A program made the position numbers and the translations under genes. A model generated the notes under the pieces. That model had not been told where the DNA came from. It saw only the letters and a program-made list of their open reading frames with translations, and did no database searches. Of a stretch of 64,000 bases of DNA, positions 55,992-64,000 are shown piece by piece. The first letter of the stretch is position 1. Each line of letters begins with the position of its first letter. Source of the stretch: Candidatus Carbonibacillus altaicus (GTDB lineage Bacteria > Bacillota > Bacilli > Thermicanales > DSM-22653); assembly GCA_003050645.1 (NCBI GenBank), contig PEBX01000007.1, forward strand, positions 1 to 64,000. Reading direction: 5' to 3'.

Positions 55992-57013
55992 CGTGACGTC
56001 GTCTGAACATACTCGGTGAGCGCGCGGAGAGAAGCGATATCGGCTTCGGGATAAACGCCGTGGCCGAGATTAAAAATATGTCCTTTTCCTTTTAAACCTT
56101 CTTCTAGGATCGAGCGCGCATACGCTTCACGCGCCGATCGAGGTGCCTCTAGCCAGAGCGGATCAAAGTTCCCTTGCAGAACAAACTTATTGTCCGTGCG
56201 GAATCGAGCGCGATCGAGCGGTACACGCCAGTCGACCCCGATGACTTCGACCGGAAGCGTTTTAAGCTCCGGCAAAAGCTCCCCGGAGGCTACCCCTGGA
56301 AAATAAATCTTCACCGCGCTTAGATCTTTTAACGCTACAAAAATGCGTTCTACATAAGGGAGGACGTAGTGCCGAAAATCGACCGGGCTGAGCTGCCCGA
56401 CCCAGCTATCAAATAGCTGTACAGCCGATGCACCAGCTTCAATTTGCGCCCTCAGGTAACGCGCCGCCATGTCACTAAGCCGTTCCATCAAAAGGTTCCA
56501 GCTTTTCGGATGCCTAAGCATGAACTGTTTGGTGTGCCGGTACGTGCGGCTCGGCCCCCCTTCGATGAGGTAGCTGGCGAGCGTAAAGGGCGCCCCGGCA
56601 AATCCGATGAGCGGTACAGTCAGCGACTGTTTGAGAAGTGCAATCGTCTTTAGAACGCTCGCCAGCGGTTCCAGATCGAACGTGCTAAGTGCCAGAACAT
56701 CGGCTTCACTGCGAATGGGATGATGGACGACCGGACCGACGCCCTTTTGTATGTCGAACTTGACCCCTAACCCGGCCAAGGGGTTCATAATGTCGGAATA
56801 AAGAATTGCCGCATCGACGCCCAGCTTTTCGACGGGTAGACGCGTCACATAAGCAGCAAGTTCGCTGTTTTGGTTGATCTCCAAAAGCGAGTATTTTTCC
56901 TTGATCGCGCGGTATTCGGGGTCACTGCGTCCGGCTTGCCGCATATACCAGACCGGGGTATACGGCACCGGCTCCCCGCGCGCAGCACGCAAAAATGTAT
57001 CGTTTCTCAACAA
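55973..57013 (-). CDS. hemE: Uroporphyrinogen decarboxylase
   Basis: Makes coproporphyrinogen III from uroporphyrinogen III. About 346 residues, with TPVWYMRQAGRSDPEYR at the N-terminus, ILYSDIMNPL and GFAGAPFTLASYLIEG. First gene of the hem cluster. AGAGGTG lies six bases before a TTG at 57011-57013, which I prefer; the GTG three codons upstream is inside the ribosome site. Its 3' end is partly duplicated downstream. Confidence 0.95.
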   Translation of the reverse strand: MLRNDTFLRAARGEPVPYTPVWYMRQAGRSDPEYRAIKEKYSLLEINQNSELAAYVTRLPVEKLGVDAAILYSDIMNPLAGLGVKFDIQKGVGPVVHHPIRSEADVLALSTFDLEPLASVLKTIALLKQSLTVPLIGFAGAPFTLASYLIEGGPSRTYRHTKQFMLRHPKSWNLLMERLSDMAARYLRAQIEAGASAVQLFDSWVGQLSPVDFRHYVLPYVERIFVALKDLSAVKIYFPGVASGELLPELKTLPVEVIGVDWRVPLDRARFRTDNKFVLQGNFDPLWLEAPRSAREAYARSILEEGLKGKGHIFNLGHGVYPEADIASLRALTEYVQTTSRALRAT

Positions 57014-57063
57014 TGCTTTCACCTCTTGATGGATACACTGTCCTTATCTTACCACTAAGAGCT

Positions 57064-57090
57064 AAAAAAAACGACCCGAAACGTTCGGGC
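57064..57090 (-). terminator. Terminator after tdh
   Basis: Minus-strand CCCGAA-CGT-TTCGGG (57075-57089) followed by eight T (57064-57071). A compact terminator between tdh and hemE. Confidence 0.92.
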
Positions 57091-57175
57091 GAGTCAAGTA
57101 AAACGATGCGATCCAGTTTTTGTACACCTGCTGGCGTAAAAATCTTAATTTGCAGGCAGTCGTGTCATTCGGTGC

Positions 57176-58138
57176 TTACATATGGGCCGGGGCATGCTCT
57201 TGGGAAGTTTTTAGAGCTCGGATCATATCCTCGACCATGCGGGAAAGATCATACGATGTCTTAAAGCCCCACTCCGCGACCGCATCCGCAGGGTCGACAG
57301 CATCTGGCCAGCTATCGGCGATTCGCTGACGCAACGGATCGACCGCATAGTCCCAGGTGAAGTCGGGAAGATGGCGCTTAATTTCGCGCCCCAACATTTC
57401 CGGTGTAAAGCGCATCGCTGTTACATTATAGGCATTTCTGTGCTTAAGGCGATCACTTTCAGCCTCGATGAGTGCGATCATCGCAGATATTGCATCGGGC
57501 ATATACATAAAATCCAACTGCGTCTCGGGCCCTACAAACGATGTGTAATGACCGCGCTTTACCGCTTCTCGAATCATTTCGACGGCATAATCGGTCGTTC
57601 CCCCACCGGGTGGCGTCCGGTACGAAATAATGCCTGGAAAACGCAGGCTGCGCGTGTCTACACCGAATTTATGATAATAATAATCAAATAGAAGCTCCAT
57701 CGCTACCTTAGTCACACCGTACATCGTTTGAGGCCGCATGACGGTATACGAAGGGGTCATCGTCTTGGGCGTACCCATCCCAAAGACAGCAATCGAGCTT
57801 GGCGCAAAAATCTTCATACCATACGCTCGCGCTGCTTCTAATGCATGCATCGTACCGGTCATATTGATATCCCACGTCTGAAGCGGCTTCATCTCCCCGC
57901 GCGCCGATAAAATGGCGGCAAGGTGAATGATCGTATCGAATTGGTCTTTGGCCAGGACCTCTTCCCAATCGTTCGCCTCGGTGACATTTAATACGGCATA
58001 GGGACCGTCGATTGTTACTTCCTCCGGCGGACGGATATCGGTCGCCACCACCTTTTCGACCCCGTAACGCGCCCGAAGGGCCGGCACGAGTTCTGAGCCG
58101 ATTTGACCGAGTGAGCCGGTCACTAAAATTTTTGTCAT
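57176..58138 (-). CDS. tdh: L-threonine 3-dehydrogenase, NAD-epimerase (SDR) type
   Basis: A 320-residue extended short-chain dehydrogenase. It has the NAD loop VTGSLGQIGSELV, FAPSSIAVFG and the YGVTK catalytic Tyr/Lys, plus SLRFPGIISYRTPPGGGTTDYAV as in SDR-type threonine dehydrogenases. It would oxidise threonine to 2-amino-3-ketobutyrate, the substrate of the Kbl enzyme encoded 22 bp upstream in the same operon. This pairing is the main reason to prefer Tdh over a sugar epimerase. Confidence 0.92.
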   Translation of the reverse strand: MTKILVTGSLGQIGSELVPALRARYGVEKVVATDIRPPEEVTIDGPYAVLNVTEANDWEEVLAKDQFDTIIHLAAILSARGEMKPLQTWDINMTGTMHALEAARAYGMKIFAPSSIAVFGMGTPKTMTPSYTVMRPQTMYGVTKVAMELLFDYYYHKFGVDTRSLRFPGIISYRTPPGGGTTDYAVEMIREAVKRGHYTSFVGPETQLDFMYMPDAISAMIALIEAESDRLKHRNAYNVTAMRFTPEMLGREIKRHLPDFTWDYAVDPLRQRIADSWPDAVDPADAVAEWGFKTSYDLSRMVEDMIRALKTSQEHAPAHM

Positions 58139-58160
58139 CGTGAACCTCCTTCCGCTTCCA

Positions 58161-59345
58161 TTAGGCTATGAGGCCAAAACGGCGACCCACGCGCGCATAC
58201 ACGGCCAGAGCCTCATCGATCATCGCTTCTGTATGCGCCGCGGTAGGCATGTTTCTAACCCGTGCCGCCCCCCGCGACACGGTCGGATAAACGATCGCTT
58301 TCGCATACACGCCTTCTTCCAGAAGGGCGCGCGCAAACGCCTGGGTTGTTTTTTCTTCCCCGATGATGACCGGTGTAATCGGCGTCTCTGTCTTTCCTAT
58401 ATTAAAACCGAGTGAACGTAAACCTTCCTGAAAATAACGCGCGCGTGCCCATAGTGTTTCCACGAGATCATCCGCAGTTTGCAACTTTTTCACTGCAGCC
58501 AGAATAGCGGCTGTGTCAGCGGGTGTCGGTGCGGTTGAAAAGAGAAAGGGGCGGGCGCGTAGTTTCAGCCAGTCAATGAGCGCCTGTGATCCAGCCACGT
58601 ACCCACCGATCACACCGATCGCCTTGGAGAGGGTTCCAATTTGAACATCGACCTCTTGACTTAATTCAAAATGTTTCACCGTGCCCCGACCTTTACCGAG
58701 TACTCCGGATCCGTGGGCGTCATCGACATACAGGATGAGGTCATATCGCTTTTTAATCGCAACGATTTCCGGCAAACGCGCGATATCACCGTCCATGGAA
58801 AAAACGCCATCAGTGATGACGACGATGCGCGCATCAGGGTTCTCGCGGCGCGCCACTTCTGCCTTTTCCCGAAGGTCGTCCATATCGCTATGCCGATAAC
58901 GGATAACCCGGGCCCGGGACAGCCTGCAACCGTCGATGATGGAAGCGTGATTGAGTTCATCCGATAAAATGATATCGCCTTCATCGACGATCTGCGGTAT
59001 CGTGGCGATATTGGCGTTGAACCCCGATTGAAATAAAATCGCCGCTTCCGTGCCTTTCAATGCCGCCAAAGCCTTTTCCAGTTCTACGTGCAAAAGAAGC
59101 GTTCCGTTGATCGTACGGACCGCGCCGCTTCCCACACCATACTGCCAAATCGCTTCGATCGCCTGACGTTTTAAATCCGGGTCAGTCGCTAGACCGAGGT
59201 AATTATTCGAAGAAAAATTAAGGACGTCACGCCCGTTGATGTGAACGATAGGCCCGTTCGGCGAGCCTAACACGTCGATCTCGTTACTCAGCCCTAGGTT
59301 TTTAAGCTCGTCCAGCGACGCGTTCAATGCTTCATCTAACCGCAC
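58161..59345 (-). CDS. kbl: Glycine C-acetyltransferase (2-amino-3-ketobutyrate CoA ligase)
   Basis: PLP enzyme of the alpha-oxoamine synthase family, 394 residues. It has [19 protein letters not shown] and the PLP lysine in [12 protein letters not shown]. It splits 2-amino-3-ketobutyrate with CoA into glycine and acetyl-CoA. The GTG at 59343-59345 has GAGGAGG eight bases upstream and gives the usual family length; an ATG 18 codons earlier is possible. A KAPA synthase (BioF) role is conceivable but the tdh neighbour argues against it. Confidence 0.93.
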   Translation of the reverse strand: MRLDEALNASLDELKNLGLSNEIDVLGSPNGPIVHINGRDVLNFSSNNYLGLATDPDLKRQAIEAIWQYGVGSGAVRTINGTLLLHVELEKALAALKGTEAAILFQSGFNANIATIPQIVDEGDIILSDELNHASIIDGCRLSRARVIRYRHSDMDDLREKAEVARRENPDARIVVITDGVFSMDGDIARLPEIVAIKKRYDLILYVDDAHGSGVLGKGRGTVKHFELSQEVDVQIGTLSKAIGVIGGYVAGSQALIDWLKLRARPFLFSTAPTPADTAAILAAVKKLQTADDLVETLWARARYFQEGLRSLGFNIGKTETPITPVIIGEEKTTQAFARALLEEGVYAKAIVYPTVSRGAARVRNMPTAAHTEAMIDEALAVYARVGRRFGLIA

Positions 59346-59470
59346 CCGTCTTCCCTCCTCATACGATATGTCTTCCCATGACAAACAGTTTTGCTCCATT
59401 TACCGATGACCTGATTCTTAGTATTTTCCTTTTTTTATCAAATGGATAACGCTTTCTCCGCCTCGCTTTT

Positions 59471-59499
59471 ATTATAATATGTTTTTAAATAGAGGACAA
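59471..59499 (-). promoter_or_regulatory. Probable promoter of kbl-tdh
   Basis: Minus-strand TTGTCC (59494-59499), 17-bp spacer, TATAAT (59471-59476), about 125 bp upstream of the kbl GTG. Confidence 0.6.
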
Positions 59500-59558
59500 T
59501 TCCTGGAAGGTATAAGGCAGCGCGTTGGGGGTATCCTAACGCTATACACGCTCGATCC

Positions 59559-59586
59559 TTGCTTTTTCCGATGAGCGTGATATAAT
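59559..59586 (+). promoter_or_regulatory. Promoter of the cold-shock gene
   Basis: TTGCTT (59559-59564), 16-bp spacer, perfect TATAAT (59581-59586). It gives a leader of about 58 nt before the ATG. Confidence 0.75.
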
Positions 59587-59650
59587 GAGATGACCGTTCA
59601 AGACGTGTGCTTGGAATGGATCGACCAAATGAGTGGAGGCGTTTTGTTTT

Positions 59651-59854
59651 ATGTCAACAACGGGTAGAGTGAAGTGGTTCAATGCAGAAAAAGGTTACGG
59701 TTTTATCGAAGTGGAAGGCGCAGGCGACGTGTTCGTCCACTTCAGCGCCATTCAAGGTGAAGGCTTCCGGACACTAGAAGAAGGCGAAAGAGTTCAATTC
59801 GACATCGTACAGGGAAATCGTGGTCCTCAGGCAGAAAACGTCGTCCGCCTGTAA
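59651..59854 (+). CDS. Cold-shock protein
   Basis: A 67-residue single-strand nucleic-acid-binding OB-fold protein. RNP1 (KGYGFI, 14-19) and RNP2 (DVFVHF, 26-31) are intact. It acts as RNA chaperone. The ATG at 59651 follows GTGGAGGCG; the frame is open six codons further upstream from a GTG. It has its own promoter and terminator. Which Bacillus Csp paralogue it equals cannot be told. Confidence 0.95.
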   Translation: MSTTGRVKWFNAEKGYGFIEVEGAGDVFVHFSAIQGEGFRTLEEGERVQFDIVQGNRGPQAENVVRL

Positions 59855-59902
59855 CAGCGAAGATATCAAGTACGAACATATACGGATTATCCTTGCCAGA
59901 TA

Positions 59903-59928
59903 CCCGCTCCCTATGGAGCGGGTTTTTA
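59903..59928 (+). terminator. Terminator of the cold-shock gene
   Basis: CCCGCTCC-CTAT-GGAGCGGG (59903-59922) followed by TTTTT. A perfect 8-bp stem. Confidence 0.95.
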
Positions 59929-59981
59929 TGTTTCTTTAGGGGAAGATCGCTTTGAACTCTACCCGTAGTGTTTTGTCACCT

Positions 59982-60005
59982 CTTTATGTGCATTTTGACA
60001 TAAAG
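59982..60005. promoter_or_regulatory. Perfect inverted repeat upstream of the radical SAM gene
   Basis: CTTTATGT (59982-59989) and ACATAAAG (59998-60005), 8-bp arms with an 8-base spacer. It lies about 100 bp upstream of the radical SAM start and just after the csp terminator, where an operator would be expected. It does not match the Fnr, Rex or Fur consensus sequences I know. Confidence 0.55.
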
Positions 60006-60105
60006 GTTTCACCCTATTTTCCTCATTTTTTCGATATACTGAAATAGATAGAGTTGCTTTCAAGCAAAGCACGATCGATCACGACTCATGAGGAGGTGTC
60101 CGTCC

Positions 60106-61203
60106 GTGACCCGTCCGTATCGCGATTTTTCACGTGTCCCGTTGCTCGTCTTTTGGGAAGTCACCCAAGCTTGTCTTCTCCAATGTACCCACTGCCGCGC
60201 GGATGCTCAGTTTCAAGCTGATCCGGAGGAGCTAACGGAAGAAGAAGGTTATGCACTCCTGCGGGATATCGCCGAACTCGATCAACCCCTGCTCATCTTA
60301 AGTGGCGGCGATCCGCTCATGCGCGCGGATATTTTTCGTCTCACTTCCTACGCCAAAGAACTAGGGCTTCCTGTGGCGCTTACCCCAAGTGCCACACCCA
60401 AGCTGACACCGGATAAGATTCGTCAAGCCTTAGAAAGCGGCGTAAAAAGTTTTGCCTTAAGCCTTGATGCCAGCAACGAAAAAGCACACGATCGTTTTCG
60501 CGGGACGCCCGGTTCCTACAAACGCACGCTGAATGCCCTGACGGCGATGCGAGCGCTTGGCGCACCAGTCCAGATCAACACAACCGTATCCCGTTATAAC
60601 GTCGCGATGCTGGAAGAGATGGCAGATCTTTTAAGCGGTCTTGACATTCAAGTGTGGAGTTTATTTTTTCTCGTACCGACCGGTCGTGCCAGCCAAGATC
60701 TGATGCTTAGTGCCGAAGAAACGGAAGCTGTTTTTGCCAGACTGTATAGATTGGAAAAGAAGGTGCCGTTTATCATCAAAACGACGGAAGCGCCGCATTA
60801 TCGTCGTTTTCAACTCATCTCCCGTACACGGGAGAAGGGTGAGGCGCTCTCGACTCTCCTTACGACGATCGAAAAAGGCATCCTACCTCAGGGTAGAATG
60901 CCTCGAACGCGCGATGGTAATGGTGTATTGTTCATTTCCCATCGCGGTGATATTTATCCCAGTGGTTTTCTACCGATTCGCGCAGGAAACGTCCGCCAGG
61001 ATAAACTGGCTGACATCTATCGCCACCATCCGCTATTTCAGACGCTGCGTGATCCGGATCAGTTTTACGGCAAATGCAGCGTCTGTGAGTTTCGCAAACT
61101 ATGCGGCGGTTCACGGGCACGCGCTTACGCCGTAACCGGTGACGTCCTCTCCGCCGAACCGACCTGTCTCTATCAACCGCGTGCTTTAAGCGGGGCCGTT
61201 TAA
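60106..61203 (+). CDS. Radical SAM/SPASM protein (AhbD/NirJ-like)
   Basis: A 365-residue radical SAM enzyme. The SAM-cluster cysteines are in CLLQCTHC (23, 27, 30), followed by LSGGDPLMR. The C-terminal SPASM-type region has CSVC-x5-C and a last Cys in EPTCLYQP for auxiliary clusters. It resembles the TIGR04053 group, related to haem d1/haem b radical SAM proteins (NirJ, AhbD). Substrate unknown. The GTG at 60106 has GGAGG ten bases upstream; the ATG at 60088 overlaps the ribosome site. Its stop overlaps the convergent pgcA gene by 4 bp. Confidence 0.88.
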   Translation: MTRPYRDFSRVPLLVFWEVTQACLLQCTHCRADAQFQADPEELTEEEGYALLRDIAELDQPLLILSGGDPLMRADIFRLTSYAKELGLPVALTPSATPKLTPDKIRQALESGVKSFALSLDASNEKAHDRFRGTPGSYKRTLNALTAMRALGAPVQINTTVSRYNVAMLEEMADLLSGLDIQVWSLFFLVPTGRASQDLMLSAEETEAVFARLYRLEKKVPFIIKTTEAPHYRRFQLISRTREKGEALSTLLTTIEKGILPQGRMPRTRDGNGVLFISHRGDIYPSGFLPIRAGNVRQDKLADIYRHHPLFQTLRDPDQFYGKCSVCEFRKLCGGSRARAYAVTGDVLSAEPTCLYQPRALSGAV

Positions 61204-63014
61204 AGTCTCTCTCCTGCTTTTTTCTCTAAAAGCTCACGCATGGCGCGCTCCAGACGCTCTGCTTTTTCTTCTGCTTCTTTAACCGTTTCCGCAACGGCAC
61301 CGGTATACAGTTTCACCTTCGGTTCTGTACCGCTGGGGCGCACGGCAACCCAGGAGCGATCGGCGAAGATCAGCTTTAATACATCTGAACGCGGGAGCGT
61401 AAGCGCATACCGCTCATGGATGTCGCCCGCTTCTGTAAGCCGGCGCCCTTCACCATTTACATAATCTTCCTGGACGATCACAGGAAGCGCGGCGAGTACG
61501 CGCGGAAGATCTTTGCGCAGTCCTTCCATCATCGCCTGCATCCGTTTTGCGCCTTCCAGTCCTTTAAGCTCAAAGGAATAAAGCCTCTCTGCGTGCGCCC
61601 CGTACGACCGATACAGCTCCTCCAAGATCTCAGCCAACGTTTTCCCCTGACGCTTGTAGTGATCCGCCATCGCTGCCGCCAAGACCGCAGCCTGCACACC
61701 ATCTTTATCGCGTACAAAATCACCCGCTAAGTAGCCGTAGCTTTCTTCATATCCGAAGATAAAGCGGTGCGCGCCGGTCTGTTCAAATTCGCCGATTTTC
61801 TCACCGATGAACTTAAACCCGGTTAAAACGTCAAGACAGGTCACTCCGTAATCTTCGGCTATGCGACGCCCGAGTTCAGACGTGACGATCGTTTTGATGA
61901 TGGCGTCTTTCGGTGACAGATCTCCCCGTGCCTTGCGCTCAGAGAGAATATAATAAACAAAAAGCGCACCGAGTTCGTTACCGTTTAAACGCATGTACGA
62001 TCCGTCTCGTGTTCTTGCAAGCACACCGAGTCGATCCGTATCCGGATCGGTGGCCATCGCCAGATCCGCCCCTGTGCGTCGGGCAAGATCGAGGACTTTT
62101 TCTATCGCATCTGGCTCTTCCGGATTCGGGACGCGCACCGTCGGGAAGTTACCATCCGGTGCAAATTGCTCCGCTACGGTCACGACATCTGAAAAACCCG
62201 CTGCCTTCAATGCAGCTACAACCGGGCGCCCGCCTGCACCGTGAAGCGGGCTATAGGCAATTTTAACGCTGGAACGTATTGTTCGAGCAGAATCTCTCTC
62301 GTCCTCTGTCGTCCCCTGACCGGGAAGGATGGTCATGATCTTCTGAATGTATACATCCTCTATGTCTTGACCGATCCATTGGAGAAGCCCTTCGGCTTCA
62401 GCTTTTTTTAAATCGAGCGCAGCAATGATAAACGGATTATCCAGTTCCTCCATAAAACGCGCAAGGGTATCTGCAACATGCGGCGTTATCTGTCCACCAT
62501 CCGGGCCATATACTTTATAGCCGTTATACTGTGGTGGATTGTGACTGGCTGTGATGACAATCCCTGCTTGCGCCCGAAGATGGCGCACAGCAAAGGAAAG
62601 TTCGGGTGTGGGCGTCACATCTTCAAAAAGATAGACTTTGATGCGCTCTTCGGCGAGCACCCCCGCTGCCTCTTCGGAAAAGATGCGCGACATCCGTCTC
62701 GAATCATAGGCGATCACCACGCCTTGCCTTTCCGCATCTTCCTTAGATGATTCTATCTCTTTTAAATAGCGCCCCAGTGCTTTCGTGGCTCGACGTACCA
62801 TCCAGCGATTCATCCGGTTCGTTCCGGCACCGAGTTCGCCGCGCATTCCCCCCGTGCCAAAACTTAAATAACGGTAAAAGCGATCGAGCAATTCTTCGTC
62901 CCTTGCCGTATTTAACTCAGCAGCGAGCACCGCATCTATCTCTTGCAATGACTGTTGCCAAAGCTCTATGCGCGCTCTCACAACTTCCGGTAACTCGATT
63001 TTTTTAATATCCAT
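61200..63014 (-). CDS. pgcA: Phosphoglucomutase / phospho-sugar mutase
   Basis: Alpha-phosphohexomutase of 604 residues, interconverting glucose-1- and glucose-6-phosphate; in B. subtilis PgcA supplies UDP-glucose for glycolipid and teichoic acid. The phosphoserine loop is ITASHNPPQYNGYKVYG, the metal loop ATDPDTDRLG, the sugar loop GYEESYGY and the phosphate site RPSGTEPK. GGGAGGAGAAGATCGAC precedes the ATG. A 25-nt segment (62265-62289) closely matches the nuoK repeat unit. Confidence 0.96.
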   Translation of the reverse strand: MDIKKIELPEVVRARIELWQQSLQEIDAVLAAELNTARDEELLDRFYRYLSFGTGGMRGELGAGTNRMNRWMVRRATKALGRYLKEIESSKEDAERQGVVIAYDSRRMSRIFSEEAAGVLAEERIKVYLFEDVTPTPELSFAVRHLRAQAGIVITASHNPPQYNGYKVYGPDGGQITPHVADTLARFMEELDNPFIIAALDLKKAEAEGLLQWIGQDIEDVYIQKIMTILPGQGTTEDERDSARTIRSSVKIAYSPLHGAGGRPVVAALKAAGFSDVVTVAEQFAPDGNFPTVRVPNPEEPDAIEKVLDLARRTGADLAMATDPDTDRLGVLARTRDGSYMRLNGNELGALFVYYILSERKARGDLSPKDAIIKTIVTSELGRRIAEDYGVTCLDVLTGFKFIGEKIGEFEQTGAHRFIFGYEESYGYLAGDFVRDKDGVQAAVLAAAMADHYKRQGKTLAEILEELYRSYGAHAERLYSFELKGLEGAKRMQAMMEGLRKDLPRVLAALPVIVQEDYVNGEGRRLTEAGDIHERYALTLPRSDVLKLIFADRSWVAVRPSGTEPKVKLYTGAVAETVKEAEEKAERLERAMRELLEKKAGERL

Positions 63015-63032
63015 GTCGATCTTCTCCTCCCC

Positions 63033-63512
63033 TCATTTATGATACGGCTCACCCCGCCCGATTTTATAGGCGCGGTACAGCTGCTCGAGCAGGATCAACC
63101 GGGCGAGACCATGGGTAAACGTAAGTGAAGAAAGCGACCAGCGTTTAGCATTTCGGGGCAACATATCATCAGCCAGTCCAAGGCTTCCCCCGATCAACCA
63201 GCTCACATGTGCAACTCCGGCGTTCATCCACTTTAAAAACGCCTCTCCCCACATCTCCGATGTGAGCGCCTCTCCCCGCGGATCGAGCGCAATGACGATG
63301 CCTTCTTTCGGTATGCGTCCAAGGAGTCTTTCCGTCTCCAGTCGCTTTATTTTTTCTTGTTCAGCCGTAGAGAGGTGTTCAGATGCTTTTTCTTCCCTTA
63401 CTTCAATGATGTCAATACGTGTGTACACGCGCAGTCTTTTTAAGTATTCCTGAACCCCGGCATTGAGATAAGAAGCGCGTATTTTTCCGACCGCAACAAG
63501 CGTATGGCGCAT
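63033..63512 (-). CDS. rlmH: 23S rRNA pseudouridine-1915 N3-methyltransferase
   Basis: SPOUT-class methyltransferase acting on helix 69 of the assembled ribosome. The 159-residue protein has the C-terminal knot motifs IGGSLGLADDML and LSSLTFTHGLARLILLEQLYRA..GEPYHK, diagnostic of RlmH. The ribosome site is weak. rlmH next to a CxxH/CxxC gene and htrA is the B. subtilis order (yydA-yyzF-htrC). Confidence 0.97.
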   Translation of the reverse strand: MRHTLVAVGKIRASYLNAGVQEYLKRLRVYTRIDIIEVREEKASEHLSTAEQEKIKRLETERLLGRIPKEGIVIALDPRGEALTSEMWGEAFLKWMNAGVAHVSWLIGGSLGLADDMLPRNAKRWSLSSLTFTHGLARLILLEQLYRAYKIGRGEPYHK

Positions 63513-63686
63513 GATGTTTTCATAACCTCATAACGGTGTGTTTAAACTTTAATGATAAACGATAAACGCGTCAGTGACCGCTCTCGTTTTGAGATTCATG
63601 AAAAGTTTAACGTTAGCATATCGATTGTTAAGTTGTCATATGATGAAGGTACAAACATTGTAGAGAGCACGTTTTACCCGATACAA

Positions 63687-63854
63687 TTAAACGACGAGAT
63701 AAAACGGCGGCTCATCGCAAAAATCACAGCGCGCAGGATTCGTCCAAGCCGTAAAGGAAACTTCATCCAAACGATAGACATCTGGTGGCTGTTCATATTC
63801 ATCGACAAACGTATCGAGTGCAAGCTCGAGGTGTTCGATACAGCATACATACAT
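63687..63854 (-). CDS. Small CxxH/CxxC protein (YyzF-like)
   Basis: A 55-residue protein with a CIEH motif (Cys5, His8) and a C-terminal CDFC (Cys43, Cys46), separated by acidic sequence: a probable zinc-binding fold of the CxxH/CxxC family found between htrA and rlmH in Bacillales. Function unknown. I prefer the ATG at 63852-63854, with GTGGTG upstream; an ATG five codons earlier is possible. The 174 bp between it and rlmH hold nothing I recognise. Confidence 0.85.
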   Translation of the reverse strand: MYVCCIEHLELALDTFVDEYEQPPDVYRLDEVSFTAWTNPARCDFCDEPPFYLVV

Positions 63855-63877
63855 TGCACCACGCCCCATATTTTATC

Positions 63878-64000
63878 TTACGGCATTTTTCCTAATTTGA
63901 CCAGCCCCTCCCGTTCCTTGCCGTCGCGATAAAATGTGACATGTACGGTATCACCCGGTTTTTTGTGTGTGTAGAGATACTTGCGAAACGCTGCAGACGT
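63878..64000 (-). CDS. htrA: HtrA-family serine protease, C-terminal fragment
   Basis: The last 40 codons of a minus-strand frame entering from beyond the window: ..AAFRKYLYTHKKPGDTVHVTFYRDGK..., ending at TAA 63878-63880. The sequence fits the end of the PDZ domain of HtrA/DegP proteases (the L-R-x-x-L..K-x-G-D-x-V pattern). The neighbourhood (htrA, CxxH/CxxC protein, rlmH) supports it. The catalytic domain is outside the window. Confidence 0.85.
   Translation of the reverse strand, partial: TSAAFRKYLYTHKKPGDTVHVTFYRDGKEREGLVKLGKMP

Larger units (their letters stand above)
59346..59650. other. 305-bp divergent region between kbl and csp
   Basis: No gene. It contains a kbl promoter (59471-59499) on the minus strand and the csp promoter (59559-59586) on the plus strand, with an AT-rich stretch from 59420 to 59500. 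If the longer kbl start is used, the first 54 bp belong to kbl. Confidence 0.7.

Noticed and set aside
60001-60050. TTGACA at 59995-60000 and TATACT near 60036 as a promoter for the radical SAM gene.
   Set aside because: The spacing between the two is about twice the allowed distance, and no good partner was found for either.
63552-63932. A 126-codon plus-strand frame between rlmH and the window end.
   Set aside because: It runs antisense to the CxxH/CxxC gene and the htrA end, both of which have clear family features.

Overview
The window reads as a chromosome segment of an endospore-forming member of the Bacillales with moderate GC. Sporulation genes (spoIIR, spo0F, a YhcN-type lipoprotein), the coproporphyrin-type haem genes (hemE-hemH-hemY) and a gene order closely following Bacillus subtilis all point there. 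A complex I (nuo) operon directly downstream of the F1Fo ATP synthase operon, absent from B. subtilis, suggests a lineage near Hydrogenibacillus, Carbobacillus or the Alicyclobacillaceae. That placement is inference. Almost every gene is on the minus strand, so the segment is transcribed from high to low coordinates. Comparison with B. subtilis (htrA end origin-proximal) suggests it is also replicated that way.

Layout, low to high coordinates. 1-5,400: nuoABCDHIJK and the start of nuoL, an 11-subunit-type complex I operon without nuoEFG. 5,488-13,085: atpZ-I-B-E-F-H-A-G-D-C with one strong promoter. 13,160-22,770: wecB, upp, a lone plus-strand ABC ATPase, glyA, ywlG, rpiB, ywlE (arginine phosphatase type), ywlC/tsaC, hom and spoIIR. 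22,826-33,519: prmC, prfA, a sporulation lipoprotein, rpmE, an M23 peptidase, glpX, a seven-helix membrane protein of unknown function, transaldolase, fba, spo0F, pyrG and rpoE. 33,597-39,895: a fatty-acid degradation block (fadR, acyl-CoA dehydrogenase, 3-hydroxyacyl-CoA dehydrogenase, thiolase, fadF) with a FadR-type operator in front. 40,051-45,811: speB, speE, divergent pbpG, a ROK glucokinase and tmk. 45,979-53,022: a histidine-kinase-like protein with a degenerate ATPase domain, an M16C peptidase, a bactofilin, a membrane M23 peptidase and deoD. 53,244-59,345: hemY-hemH-hemE and a threonine degradation pair (tdh, kbl). 59,651-64,000: a cold-shock protein, a radical SAM/SPASM protein, phosphoglucomutase, rlmH, a CxxH/CxxC protein and the end of htrA.

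The content is mostly housekeeping: respiration and ATP synthesis, one-carbon and nucleotide supply, translation factors, glycolysis/gluconeogenesis, beta-oxidation, polyamines, haem, cell wall and sporulation signalling. I found no phage, insertion sequence, CRISPR array, rRNA or tRNA.

The more unusual signals are these. (1) Eight 21-bp repeats cross the nuoK stop codon and stay in frame beyond it, and shorter duplications cover the stop codons of hemY and hemE. (2) A kinase-like protein keeps its phospho-accepting histidine but has lost the ATP-binding motifs, so it could be a Spo0B-like phosphotransferase. (3) The pyrG leader has every element of control by reiterative transcription. (4) A dispersed intergenic hairpin repeat occurs twice. 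(5) A radical SAM/SPASM gene sits behind a perfect inverted repeat near the haem genes. I do not see a clearly new multi-gene system. All promoter and terminator calls were made by eye.
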